Positions 50,950 through 60,491 are shown, counted from the stretch's first letter. The stretch: 64,000 bases of DNA from Dyadobacter pollutisoli (GCF_026625565.1 NZ_CP112998.1:1490501-1554500); one strand, 5' to 3'. Program-made: numbers and translations. Notes: generated from the sequence alone by a model not told the origin.

Positions 50950-52344
50950 CTACAAAGCCGAGTGCCGCATAGCGGATAAGTCGCCCTGACTTTTTGTTTT
51001 TTCGATAATATCATCGATAGCCAGTATGGAGCTTCGGGAAGCGTCGCTTGAACTATTATGTACAAATTGGCCTTGTCTGCCAACCATATATACACCCTCA
51101 TCCTGCATGCATTGCTTGAAATTGGTAATTCTGCTTCTATCAAATCCCATGTCGAAAACAGGATAGGCATTTCGCGTAACGTGGTGACCCACAAGTTTTG
51201 CGTGTTGGAAGTTATCCTCCCACTTTGTTGCAACAAATGTACTCTTAAAGTCTTGATCCAACAGATGCGCTGTTTCGCTCTCGGACTGGGTGAGTTCAGG
51301 CAGCGACTCAACTACAAAATAGTGACGCAGTTCGCAATCTCCACTTTTGTTTCTATTGTAATAATTGGAGTGAAAAGTAGCGCGTTTCCATCTTCCCCGA
51401 TGTGTGAAATTGAATAATACAAAGCAGTCTTTCATGATTTCAAATGGGACTTCATAGAACAAACTGCACAGAGGCCTATATTTTAAATCTAAATCCAATG
51501 AAATCCCTGACATAGAAGCGGTGGTCATAAGAGGTTGCGACGAAAATAGATAGTCATAGGAAATGGTCAGTCCAGATCCTGTTTCGATTGTCTTCTCACG
51601 CAGATTAATTCGTTCAACATTCTCCCTTAAGATTATCTCGCATTTAAGTTCTTGTAATTGGGCTTGAATAAATTGGTACATGCTTTCAAAGCCGGACTCT
51701 GGGCGCGCCCAGGTTTCTCGAAGGATTTCATATTTTTTGAAATAATTCAGGTCGCCTTTTGAGAGAGCGTCGAGCATATTTTTAATCGTAAATTTTGAAA
51801 TAACGCTTTCAAGCCGGTGGTAAGCAAATTCGGTGTCTAGAAGCTTAGGGTCAAGTCCATACAGCCGTTCAAGGTAAAAATGAAGTCCAGTCTTTTTGAA
51901 AAAGGGACCCATATAATATGTCATCACATCCGACACATTTTTACAGGTGGAGATCGGCTTTGAAATCCTGCGGTAGAAAACGCGAAAGAAATCGGCAGCA
52001 GTATCTAGGTAACCATTTTCCTGGATATAGCTTTTTAGCGTCAGGGGATAATGATCCAGATTGTGCTGATTAGTGAGGGCGAAATGTTTGCTGCTCTCTG
52101 CATAAACGAGTATTTGAGCCAGACCAGGAAAAAGCCTCAATATATTATGATGCTGCCAAAAGAAAAATGCACCCAGATCGAAATGCAGGCCATCTATCTC
52201 GACGTCCTTATGAAGTCCTCCCAGCGTTCCTGAGCTCTCTATGAGCGTCACATCCAGAAATCCCTTTTGCAAAGCATAGGCGGCAGCTGAAACACCCGCA
52301 GCGCCGCCGCCGATGATCACAATTTTCTTGCGCTGATATGACAT
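50950..52344 (-). CDS. FAD-dependent oxidoreductase, amine-oxidase/UDP-galactopyranose-mutase-like
   Basis: The 464-residue protein begins with a dinucleotide-binding motif, IVIIGGGAAGVSAAAYALQK, then 'VTLIESSGTLGGLHKDVEIDG' with the ribose-binding Glu. A C-terminal 'GVYMVGRQGQFVHNSSSDA' closes the FAD site. It belongs to the flavin amine oxidase/protoporphyrinogen oxidase/UGM clan, but no subfamily-specific residues point to a substrate. It is lower in G+C than its neighbours (three sampled 60-base lines about 37-42%, against 47-58% in neighbouring genes), which hints at acquisition by transfer. No glycosyltransferase cluster surrounds it. Confidence 0.8.
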   Translation of the reverse strand: MSYQRKKIVIIGGGAAGVSAAAYALQKGFLDVTLIESSGTLGGLHKDVEIDGLHFDLGAFFFWQHHNILRLFPGLAQILVYAESSKHFALTNQHNLDHYPLTLKSYIQENGYLDTAADFFRVFYRRISKPISTCKNVSDVMTYYMGPFFKKTGLHFYLERLYGLDPKLLDTEFAYHRLESVISKFTIKNMLDALSKGDLNYFKKYEILRETWARPESGFESMYQFIQAQLQELKCEIILRENVERINLREKTIETGSGLTISYDYLFSSQPLMTTASMSGISLDLDLKYRPLCSLFYEVPFEIMKDCFVLFNFTHRGRWKRATFHSNYYNRNKSGDCELRHYFVVESLPELTQSESETAHLLDQDFKSTFVATKWEDNFQHAKLVGHHVTRNAYPVFDMGFDRSRITNFKQCMQDEGVYMVGRQGQFVHNSSSDASRSSILAIDDIIEKTKSQGDLSAMRHSAL

Positions 52345-52456
52345 AGAAATTAGGAAAATGCAGTATAGAGATGTCGCATAAGTGTGCCATAAAGGTTACA
52401 ACTTAGAAGCGGGTTAATACTTCGTTCTACTGGATAGGTGAAAGATGGGTGACTTA

Positions 52457-53377
52457 TCAAAGCCACTTAAACGGATCTTCCGAGGCAATGTGCGTTACCT
52501 TCAGATCTGACAGCTTGGGTTGAAGCCATTCTGCAAAGTATTCCATGCCGGGTTCCTCGCTGACAGAATGCCCCAGGATAATCAATGCTGTTTTGCCTCC
52601 TAGTAATCTACTGTCTCGGATATATTCGGCTGTTTCCCATTCGGAGACTTCTCCTACAATCAGTACATCGGGATTTTCGGCTTCTACTTTTGCTACGTGG
52701 CGTGTGCCGCCCCAGGCTCCTGGCATGAGTACGACTTTGGCGCATGGCTGGTCAAGCTCGCCAATTACCCGTAACTGTTTAATGTCCAATGATTTTTTTA
52801 AATGCTTCACCAGGTCGCCCAATGCGACGGAAGGTATGGTGAGTACTTCCGAACCGGTTTTGTAGTAGGATAGCCAATTGGCTTTTTTCGCAACACCGTA
52901 ACTGACTGCATCTGGTTTTAATGAATGGCAATAGTCGTGAAACCGCCAGACGGCGATTTGATGCTTTTCGAGCAGCTCCTGCTTTTTCTTAACAACCTGA
53001 TTGTTTTTGACCCAGTCGGGTTTATCAAGATGGTTGTAAAACGTAGGCTCATGGGCGATAATGAAGTTGGCATTGCGTTTTGCCGCCTCCTTGATCACTG
53101 CCACGGTCGCAAACATGGTCGTTACAATACCAGTAACGGTCTGTCCCGCCTTGCCGGACTTCAATGTGTCTACTGTGTCACTGATCGGTGAAAGGTTACC
53201 GTCTTTCATAACCAGATCCATTACCTGCTGCACTGTCCAGGTCTTTTTGATCGTGTTTGAAGTTTTACCCCATGACAAATCCGGCGAGAATAGAGCCAGT
53301 CCAGCAGAGGCTTTGAGTGAATGAAGAAGAAAGTTTCTTCTTGGTTGAATATGGGAAAACAGGAGCTTGTTGTTCAT
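52457..53377 (-). CDS. Tat-exported NIF3-like dinuclear metal-centre protein
   Basis: The 306-residue protein has an N-terminal twin-arginine leader ('QPRRNFLLHSLKASAGLALF'). Residues ~45-306 match the NIF3/DUF34 family: TGIVTTMFATVAVIKEAAKR, 'IIAHEPTFYNH' (usual HHP.. metal site) and 'LIILGHSVSEEPGME', the C-terminal His-Glu ligands. NIF3 proteins are normally cytoplasmic, bind two metal ions and form hexamers; their role is debated. Here the leader predicts export. A 14-bp perfect inverted repeat lies just before the gene. Confidence 0.85.
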   Translation of the reverse strand: MNNKLLFSHIQPRRNFLLHSLKASAGLALFSPDLSWGKTSNTIKKTWTVQQVMDLVMKDGNLSPISDTVDTLKSGKAGQTVTGIVTTMFATVAVIKEAAKRNANFIIAHEPTFYNHLDKPDWVKNNQVVKKKQELLEKHQIAVWRFHDYCHSLKPDAVSYGVAKKANWLSYYKTGSEVLTIPSVALGDLVKHLKKSLDIKQLRVIGELDQPCAKVVLMPGAWGGTRHVAKVEAENPDVLIVGEVSEWETAEYIRDSRLLGGKTALIILGHSVSEEPGMEYFAEWLQPKLSDLKVTHIASEDPFKWL

Positions 53378-53390
53378 GATGAGTGATTAA

Positions 53391-53439
53391 CCTTTTGTGA
53401 AAAGACATTGGAAATATCCATGCGGCTTTTCACAAAAGG
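53391..53439 (-). promoter_or_regulatory. 14-bp perfect inverted repeat before the NIF3-like gene
   Basis: CCTTTTGTGAAAAG (53391-53404) and CTTTTCACAAAAGG (53426-53439) flank 21 nt. The nearer arm ends 14 bp before the start codon, so it may form an RNA hairpin in the leader or a protein site. TACCTTTT on the minus strand (53441-53434) is a near -7 element within it. Confidence 0.5.
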
Positions 53440-53519
53440 TAATATTGGAGGAACATTACTGCAACAAATGAACCACCCAAAAAGAAATCTATTCATTCAT
53501 GGCAAAGCTAGCCAATGAC

Positions 53520-56216
53520 TCATTCACTTTTCAATGACTTCGCCGGGTTCATCAATGCAGCTTTGATCGCCTGCGAGCTAACGGTTGCAAAAGCGATAAT
53601 AACCGCTAGTAGTCCGGCTAGCACAAACATCCACCACTCAATGTCAATGCGGTAGGCAAAATCATTCAACCACTGACTTACAGCATACCAAGCGATCGGC
53701 GAGCCTATGAGGATGGAAATCAGCACTAGTTTGAGAAAATCCTGCGATAATAATGCTACAATGCTGCTCACCGTTGCCCCGAGCACTTTTCGTACGCCAA
53801 TTTCTTTGGTTCGCTGGGCAATGGTGTAGGATGACAACCCGAAAATCCCTAGCGAAGCGATCATGACTGCCAGTAATGAGAAGAAACTTGAAACCTGCCC
53901 GAAAATGCGGTCGTCTTTATACTGCTCATTGAACTTCTCGTCCATGAAAAAATAATTGAAATTATTGCCGGGAAAGAACCCATCGTATTTCTCTTTGACC
54001 AGATCAATAGAATTTCCCAGATCAGCGGTGTTAATCTTGATGGAAAAGAATCCGGAAAGTGTGTAAAAAGGGGCGAAAACAATAGGCTCAATGGCATGTT
54101 TCAGAGATTGCTGATGAAAGTCGCTTACCACGCCGACGATATTCCATTCTTTGCCATGAAGCTGAAATTTTTGACCGGCAGCTTGCTCAGCGTCTTTAAA
54201 ACCCAGTAGCTTAGCTGCCGACAGGTTCAGAATTGCGTTGTTGATCTTTTCGCCTGCGATATCTGAGTCGGTCGGACGGAAATTGCGACCTGCCAGCATT
54301 TTGATCTGGTAGGTATCAAAAAAGTCCAGATCTACGGGCATGCGGCTGAACGTGACGCCTTTTGTGTCATTGGAACCTACTCTTCTGATATCAAAACTGC
54401 GGCTCAGACGGTTGCCAAATACATTGGCCGAATTGCTCGCTACTTTCACGGAAGGAATGCGTTCCAGCTCTGTCTTAAAGGCCTTGATCTTGTCAATAGA
54501 GGTTGAATCCCAACGAGTAAGCTCTGGCCCGCGCACGACCAGCACGCGATCCATATTGAAACCCAGGTTCTCTTCCCGCATAAACTTCAATTGTTTGAAA
54601 ACAATGAATGTACCGACGATGAGCGTAATGGAAGCGGTATATTGAAAAACAACAAGTGACTGGCGTACCCAGATGCCTTTTGTGGACCTCTTGAATGATC
54701 CCTTCAAAACCTGTATCGCTTTGAATGCTGACAATGCGAAGGCCGGATAAAATCCGGAAAGCAGAATACCCAGCAAAAAGACACCGGCCAGCACAAAAAC
54801 CATATAAATTCCGCCAAATCCACCACCAGTCAGCAGTGAAAGAGACAACGGTTTCTCAATGAGCTTGTTCAAAGCTGGCTGCAATGCTACGGTAAGCCCG
54901 ATTGCCAACACAAGTGCGAGCAGGTTAAGCAGAACAGATTCAGATAGAAACTGCCAGATGAGCTGAGCAGAAGTGGCTCCGGCGACCTTGCGAACGCCCA
55001 CTTCCTTGGCACGTTCCAGCGATCGTGCGGTAGAAAGATTGATATAGTTGATCCAGGCGATAAGCAGAATAAATGCAGCAATAATCAGCATCGTCCATAC
55101 TGCCTTACCATTATTGACTTTACCAATCTCATATTCGTAGTCCGAAAAAAGGTGGGCCTTGTTTAACGGTTGCAAGAAAAACTTCTCCTGGCTGCCCGTA
55201 ACCTTATCGCCTTTGAAATGTCGCTGGGAGAATGCGGGAAATTTCTTTTCCAGTTTAGCCACCTCGACACCCGGTTTAAGCTTTACATAGTGCCACATAT
55301 CCGAGCTTTCGAAACCAGCTCTCACCCATTCACCCCAGGTTTTAGTAAGGGTTTCATACGACATCAGCATACCATATTGTAAATGGGAGGCGGCCGGGAA
55401 ATCTTTCATGATTCCGGTGATCTGATAGGGTTCCGTGTCACGATCAACCAAGAGGGTTTTTCCGATCAGACTGGCATAATTGGCTGGGCCAGCGTTGAAA
55501 ATTCGTTTCGCATTGCTCTCAGAGATTACAATTGCATTTGGAGCTTTGAGGGCAGTTGCGGGGTTGCCGACAAGAAGGGGGAAGGTAAAAACTGTGAGGA
55601 ATTGGACATTCACATAAGCACCTTTATCTTCATAAATTTTCTGGTCTTTCTGCAAACTGAATGTACCGGGATTCCCAATGGTGGTGTGGGATTCGATTTC
55701 ATTAAAATCCTTTCCCATCGCAGGAGCGACACCAGGGTAGGTAATGGTACCATGCTGCACGAGCTTTCCCTGCTGGAAACGGTCGTTGGTGACGCGGTAA
55801 ATGCGGTCAGCGTCGCGATGAAACTGGTCAAAGCTTAGCTCGAAGCTTACATATTGCAGGATTAACAGACAAGCTGTAATACCGACCACCAGGCCGGTGA
55901 GGTTCACAAAGGAAAAAGCCTTGTTTTTCCACATATTGCGCATGGCAATTTTGCAATAATTTCGGATCATAAATGTTTGCAGGAATGAAGGTTGCGGGTA
56001 CTTACTCTTTTCTTTTTTAAATGCAAATGGGCGGAGCATGCTGAAAACGTCGGTTGCATACCGTAGCCGGGCGTTGCGGGCATTGCCTGATTTCAAACGC
56101 TGAAAATACAGTTCTTCCAGATCGCCTTCGAGCTCTTCCACCAAATGTGTTGCACAGAATAATCTGAGAAGGCGCGTGGGCCATTGGGGTGGTCTAATGT
56201 CGCGGTTGCTATTCAT
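53520..56216 (-). CDS. FtsX/MacB-type ABC transporter permease with N-terminal permease prefix domain (second copy)
   Basis: The 898-residue inner-membrane protein has the prefix domain at about 10-80 ('PQWPTRLLRLFCATHLVEELEGDLEELYFQR'), then an FtsX permease with a MacB-type periplasmic core between TM1 and TM2. A second FtsX half is near 680-898 with RTKEIGVRKVLGA. Eight or nine TM segments are expected. It starts 1 bp after the stop of the paralogous permease gene. It is a tandem duplicate: the same motifs occur in the upstream gene (RTKEIGVRKVMGA). No ATPase gene follows, so an ATPase encoded elsewhere must be used. Ends near a region with no obvious terminator. Confidence 0.88.
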   Translation of the reverse strand: MNSNRDIRPPQWPTRLLRLFCATHLVEELEGDLEELYFQRLKSGNARNARLRYATDVFSMLRPFAFKKEKSKYPQPSFLQTFMIRNYCKIAMRNMWKNKAFSFVNLTGLVVGITACLLILQYVSFELSFDQFHRDADRIYRVTNDRFQQGKLVQHGTITYPGVAPAMGKDFNEIESHTTIGNPGTFSLQKDQKIYEDKGAYVNVQFLTVFTFPLLVGNPATALKAPNAIVISESNAKRIFNAGPANYASLIGKTLLVDRDTEPYQITGIMKDFPAASHLQYGMLMSYETLTKTWGEWVRAGFESSDMWHYVKLKPGVEVAKLEKKFPAFSQRHFKGDKVTGSQEKFFLQPLNKAHLFSDYEYEIGKVNNGKAVWTMLIIAAFILLIAWINYINLSTARSLERAKEVGVRKVAGATSAQLIWQFLSESVLLNLLALVLAIGLTVALQPALNKLIEKPLSLSLLTGGGFGGIYMVFVLAGVFLLGILLSGFYPAFALSAFKAIQVLKGSFKRSTKGIWVRQSLVVFQYTASITLIVGTFIVFKQLKFMREENLGFNMDRVLVVRGPELTRWDSTSIDKIKAFKTELERIPSVKVASNSANVFGNRLSRSFDIRRVGSNDTKGVTFSRMPVDLDFFDTYQIKMLAGRNFRPTDSDIAGEKINNAILNLSAAKLLGFKDAEQAAGQKFQLHGKEWNIVGVVSDFHQQSLKHAIEPIVFAPFYTLSGFFSIKINTADLGNSIDLVKEKYDGFFPGNNFNYFFMDEKFNEQYKDDRIFGQVSSFFSLLAVMIASLGIFGLSSYTIAQRTKEIGVRKVLGATVSSIVALLSQDFLKLVLISILIGSPIAWYAVSQWLNDFAYRIDIEWWMFVLAGLLAVIIAFATVSSQAIKAALMNPAKSLKSE

Positions 56217-56217
56217 C

Positions 56218-58848
56218 TTATTCACTTCTCAGGCTTTTAATTGGATTCATGAAGGCAGCTTTGATACTTTGAAAACTGATTGTGGCAAATGCGATAGTAC
56301 CCGAAAGTATGGCAGCGACAGCAAATACCCACCATTCGATATCAGTCTGATAGGCAAAGTTTTGCAGCCATTTACGCATGCCAAACCAGGCGAGGGGAGA
56401 GGCGATCAGGAAAGCCAGCGAAACCAGTTTTAGGAAATCTTTTGACAAAAGTCCGACAATGCTACCCGTCGAAGCACCCATTACTTTACGAACGCCGATT
56501 TCCTTCGTGCGCTGCATTGTACTATAAGATGCAAGACCGAGCAGGCCGAGGCAGGAAATGAAAATGGCAAGAACAGCGAAATCCAGAAACAGCCTTTCAA
56601 AACGCTCGTCTGCCCGGTACTGGCGGTCGAAATACTCATCCATAAAGTAGTACGTAAATGGCTTTTCGGGGTTCTGGGCTTTCCATTCCTTTTCAATGCT
56701 GGCCAAGGTCTGTCTGACATGATTGCCTTCGATTTTGACCGAAACCAAATCGCCATTCCAAAAATCCAGAAAACGGAAAGTGAGCGGGGTAATGTTTTCC
56801 TGTAATGATTTGAAATGAAAATCTTTGACTACGCCGATAATCGTCCCCTGGCGGCCCCATTGTTTGTATTTCCTGCCGATTGCCTCCTGTGGTGACTGGT
56901 AACCGAGCATTCTGGCAGCAGCTTCATTGATGACCAATGCTTTGGAACTATCCGAACCGAATGCTTTTGAAAACGCACGTCCGGCGATGATTTTCAGGTC
57001 AAATTGTTGTAAAAAATTGAAATCGACACTGTAAACTTCCAGGTTTCCGCTCTGCATTTCGCCTCGTGCATTCTCAATTTCAGAGTAAGCCTCATTGTTT
57101 TTGGAGCCAGGTACACGTGTGGAAGCAGCCGTTGATTTAACGCCGCTAATGTTTAGCAGGGACTCTTGAAATACATTGCGCTTTTTGTCGGTTTCACCAT
57201 TAATGACCAACATTTGATCTTTGGAAAAACCAAGATCACGACTGCGCATAAAATTAACCTGCTTGTAAACGACGATCGTTGCGATAATCAATGCGATAGA
57301 GACAGCAAACTGAACCGTTACCAGGCCTTTCCGAAGCAAATTTCCTTTTGCACTCATCGTAAACCTGCCTTTCAAAACGACAATCGGATCAAAGGAAGAT
57401 AAAACAAATGCCGGATAAATTCCCGCCAAGCAACCGATCAGCAGTGCGGCTAGGAATAAGCAGGCTACAAACTGCGGGTTGTCAGCTATGCCTGTGCTGA
57501 TGATTTTTCCTGAAAGATCATTGAAAAACGGAATCGAAATGGCCGATAGCACAACCGAGAAAACAAAAGCAATGGTGCAAAGCAGGACCGATTCGATGAT
57601 GAACTGTCGCCTGAGAAGCGAACGGGCCGCGCCGACAGCTTTGCGTACGCCTACTTCCCGCGCCCTTTCTGCGGAACGCGCTGTGGTAAGATTTATAAAA
57701 TTGATGCAGGCAATGAGCAGTATAAAAATCGCAACTACCGAGAAAATGTAGACATTGTTCATGCTCCCTGATTCTTCCGCCTCGCGTTTTGAATGCAGGT
57801 AAATGTCCAGCAAAGGCTCCATGACAAATGTTATAGCCATTTTATTTTCACGCATCATTTGTCCTGCGTGTTTTTCTAAAAATGGAGGGAATTTGGCTGC
57901 AAGTTTTTCGGTTTTTACGCCTGGATTGAGCAGCAGATAGGTGGTGGTGCCGAAGTTGCCCCAATCGGTGTCGACGCCTTTGTTGAAACGTTGGGTGTAA
58001 GAGCTCATCGAAACAAAAAGGTCGCCTTTGATCTGGGAATTCGCAGGCGCTTCTTTCATGACCCCGGTAACGGTGGCAGGTATGCCTTCATCCCCAAGCA
58101 GCAATGTCTGACCGATCGGGTCCGCATCGCCGAAATATTTCTTAGCCGTCTTCTCAGTGAAAACGATGCTCATTTGGTCTTTCAATGCTGTTTTTGGATC
58201 TCCTTTAATCAATTCAAAATCAAAAACATTGAAAAGAGAACTGTCTGCAAAGACGGTTTTTTCTTCCTTGAATTTGAGATCACCTTTCCTGACCAGATAA
58301 TTTCGGGTACTGATGCGTGTAAATGCCTCAACTTCTTCGAATTCATTTTTTAAATTCGGTCCAAATGCCCACGAGCTGATGCTGTAATTCAATGTTTCGG
58401 AAGTGGTTTTTAAATCCGTTGCCAGTCTGTAAATCCGATCCGCTTTTTTGTTAAAACCATCGTAGCTTAACTCAAAATGAACATACAATGCGATCAAAAA
58501 GCAAGCCGACATTCCGACGGTAAGCCCCATGACATTGATGAATGTAAATGCCTTGTGTTTCCAAAGATTCCGAAAAGCGATTTTGAAATTGTTTCTGATC
58601 ATGGCGGGTTGGGTATAGGTAAATTGGGGGTATGTGTTTTTCTTCTTTTTAAATGCAAATGGTCTGAGCATACTGAAAACGTCGATTACGTAGCGGAAAC
58701 GTGCTTTTGTAACTCCCACAGACTTCACGCGCTGGTAGAAAAGTTCTTCCAGGTCACCGTCCATTTCTTCCATCAAATGGTCAGCGCACAGACAATGCAG
58801 TAGCCAGGTAGCCCATTTCGGAGGTTTCTGAATGTGATTTGGTTTCAT
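56218..58848 (-). CDS. FtsX/MacB-type ABC transporter permease with N-terminal permease prefix domain (first copy)
   Basis: The 876-residue protein has the same layout as its downstream paralog: prefix domain at about 8-75 ('PPKWATWLLHCLCADHLMEEMDGDLEEL'), MacB core, first FtsX half ('INLTTARSAERAREVGVRKAVGA'), second core and C-terminal half. The ATG at 58848 (MKPNHIQKPPK) lies 1 bp after the padR stop, favouring it over the in-frame start at 58896 inside padR. Family members are typically expressed with PadR-like regulators and may handle antimicrobial or envelope stress (inference). Confidence 0.88.
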   Translation of the reverse strand: MKPNHIQKPPKWATWLLHCLCADHLMEEMDGDLEELFYQRVKSVGVTKARFRYVIDVFSMLRPFAFKKKKNTYPQFTYTQPAMIRNNFKIAFRNLWKHKAFTFINVMGLTVGMSACFLIALYVHFELSYDGFNKKADRIYRLATDLKTTSETLNYSISSWAFGPNLKNEFEEVEAFTRISTRNYLVRKGDLKFKEEKTVFADSSLFNVFDFELIKGDPKTALKDQMSIVFTEKTAKKYFGDADPIGQTLLLGDEGIPATVTGVMKEAPANSQIKGDLFVSMSSYTQRFNKGVDTDWGNFGTTTYLLLNPGVKTEKLAAKFPPFLEKHAGQMMRENKMAITFVMEPLLDIYLHSKREAEESGSMNNVYIFSVVAIFILLIACINFINLTTARSAERAREVGVRKAVGAARSLLRRQFIIESVLLCTIAFVFSVVLSAISIPFFNDLSGKIISTGIADNPQFVACLFLAALLIGCLAGIYPAFVLSSFDPIVVLKGRFTMSAKGNLLRKGLVTVQFAVSIALIIATIVVYKQVNFMRSRDLGFSKDQMLVINGETDKKRNVFQESLLNISGVKSTAASTRVPGSKNNEAYSEIENARGEMQSGNLEVYSVDFNFLQQFDLKIIAGRAFSKAFGSDSSKALVINEAAARMLGYQSPQEAIGRKYKQWGRQGTIIGVVKDFHFKSLQENITPLTFRFLDFWNGDLVSVKIEGNHVRQTLASIEKEWKAQNPEKPFTYYFMDEYFDRQYRADERFERLFLDFAVLAIFISCLGLLGLASYSTMQRTKEIGVRKVMGASTGSIVGLLSKDFLKLVSLAFLIASPLAWFGMRKWLQNFAYQTDIEWWVFAVAAILSGTIAFATISFQSIKAAFMNPIKSLRSE

Positions 58849-58849
58849 A

Positions 58850-59170
58850 TCAGGCGGGTTTTGGAATGTTGTCCCACATTCTGTTGCGGATGTCACGAAT
58901 GTTGTCCAGTGCCCGCGTGCCGGCCATTGTCACCGTAAAAAGCCGCTTGCTACGACCACCTCTTTCAGCGGTAGCGCCGCCCATGCGTGAGGAAAGCAGT
59001 CCTTTTTCTTCCAGTCGGTGCAGAGCAGCGTGCACCGCCCCCAGATTGACCGACCGGCCCATTTGCTGCTCGATTTCGTTGGTAATAGCCGCACCGTAGG
59101 CATCCCCGGACAAAATCGCGGCGGCTAATAAAACAACTTCTTCAAACTCTCCTAAGTACGTACCTTTCAT
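58850..59170 (-). CDS. PadR-family transcriptional regulator
   Basis: The 106-residue winged-helix regulator has the PadR core: 'LGEFEEVVLLAAAILSGDAYGAAITNEIEQ' for helices 1-2, 'NLGAVHAALHRLEEKGLLSS' for the recognition helix, and 'GGRSKRLFTVTMAGTRAL' for the wing and dimer helix. The ATG at 59170 starts it directly; the frame extends upstream into a tandem repeat. It heads the operon with two permeases, each separated by 1 bp, and should repress them and itself until a signal binds. Confidence 0.9.
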   Translation of the reverse strand: MKGTYLGEFEEVVLLAAAILSGDAYGAAITNEIEQQMGRSVNLGAVHAALHRLEEKGLLSSRMGGATAERGGRSKRLFTVTMAGTRALDNIRDIRNRMWDNIPKPA

Positions 59171-59189
59171 ATTTGTTAAGTTGAGCTTT

Positions 59190-59245
59190 GACGATTGACC
59201 GCCGACGATTGACAACCGACGACTGACCGCTAACGATAGACAATG
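59190..59245. repeat. Four-copy 14-bp tandem repeat (GACGATTGAC units) upstream of padR
   Basis: Units start at 59190, 59204, 59218 and 59232: GACGATTGACCGCC, GACGATTGACAACC, GACGACTGACCGCT and AACGATAGACAATG. An imperfect inverted copy follows to about 59276. It begins 20 bp before the padR ATG, in its leader. The rest of the gap to 59466 holds no gene. Confidence 0.65.
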
Positions 59246-59466
59246 GTTAATCGTCCATGGTCAGCGGTGGTCGCCGTTATTATTTCTGTAATTGTATAAC
59301 AAATCCCTTGCCAGTTTTGAAAAGTGCCTTGAAGGCAATAAAAAGTCACTTTTCCTAAAATTGTATTGTCCGAATTTGAACATTCATATTCACAGTCGAA
59401 CACTGATCTGTATTGGAACTTGAATAATCGGCCGGGATGAACTAAGTTTAATTTTTAATCCGCCCC

Positions 59467-60360
59467 ATGGTTTTCGATTTTCGGTTGCAGGTTTTTCATA
59501 CGGTTGCCAAAAGGCTCAATTTCACCAAAGCCGCGGCGGAATTGTTTATTAGCCAGCCTGCGGTCACCAAGCACATTCATGAGCTGGAAAATCAGTTGAA
59601 TACCAAGCTTTTCGAAAGAAATGGCTCCAAAATAAAGCTGACTCAGGCCGGACAGATACTGGTGCATCATGCCGAGCAGATATTTGAAGTTTACCGGAAC
59701 CTTGAATTTGAAATCAATAGCATGTCCCATCGTTTGGGCGGAACATTGAGACTGGGGGCAAGCACAACCGCGGCCCAGTACATTCTACCACCTATACTGG
59801 CAGCATTTCACCAAAAATTTCAGACAATTAAGGTTAGTCTGACCATAAAAAATACCGAGGAAATTGAGCTGGCGCTGCAAAACAAGGAAATTGATCTCGG
59901 TGTAATTGAAGGTTATTCAAAAAACGCTGCCATCAAGTACATTGAATTTCTCAAAGATGAGATCGTGCTCGTGGCCAGTAGTAAAAACCCTACCGGAGCC
60001 ACCGGTTCAATACCTGCTGAAAAGCTCAGGGAGGTTCCACTGCTTTTACGAGAGCCAGGTTCAGGGACATTGGAAGTAGTTGCACATGCCTTGAAAAAAG
60101 TAGGTATTAGTATTTCCGAGCTCAACAACGAAATGCAGCTGGGTGGGAGCGAGAGCATGAAATTATATGTGCTGCACTCGGATAGTATGGCTTTTTTATC
60201 CATTCATGCAGTGCTCAAGGAATTGCAAAGTAAGGAATGCCGGATCATTGATGTAGAAGGCCTGACAATTGAGCGGTATTTCTATTTTACAATTTTGCAT
60301 GGACAGCATGAAGCCTTGCCCGAACTTTTTATCAAATTTGCAAGCTACCAGGCCAAATAG
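59467..60360 (+). CDS. LysR-family transcriptional regulator
   Basis: The 297-residue protein has the LysR winged-helix at 1-60 ('FHTVAKRLNFTKAAAELFISQPAVTKHIHELE') and the periplasmic-binding-type co-inducer domain at ~90-295 ('LRLGASTTAAQYILPPILAAF'). It resembles CysB/CbbR/YeiE-type regulators. Its usual target is divergent, but here the upstream gene is padR (divergent, over a 296-bp gap) and the next downstream gene is the propeller/cytochrome gene on the same strand, 131 bp away. Target and ligand are not evident. Confidence 0.9.
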   Translation: MVFDFRLQVFHTVAKRLNFTKAAAELFISQPAVTKHIHELENQLNTKLFERNGSKIKLTQAGQILVHHAEQIFEVYRNLEFEINSMSHRLGGTLRLGASTTAAQYILPPILAAFHQKFQTIKVSLTIKNTEEIELALQNKEIDLGVIEGYSKNAAIKYIEFLKDEIVLVASSKNPTGATGSIPAEKLREVPLLLREPGSGTLEVVAHALKKVGISISELNNEMQLGGSESMKLYVLHSDSMAFLSIHAVLKELQSKECRIIDVEGLTIERYFYFTILHGQHEALPELFIKFASYQAK

Positions 60361-60491
60361 CATGAGAACAATCGTTTTTGTGCGAAAAGGCGTGTTTTTA
60401 GAGTAGTTATTAAAATTTCGGAGTTTATTTACATTAGTATATTGTCCAATTTACACCCGGTATCATGCGGGTTCATTGATTTCTAAATAAT

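Noticed and set aside
59190..59276. CRISPR-like array upstream of padR
   Set aside because: The units are directly adjacent without spacers, and no cas genes are present.
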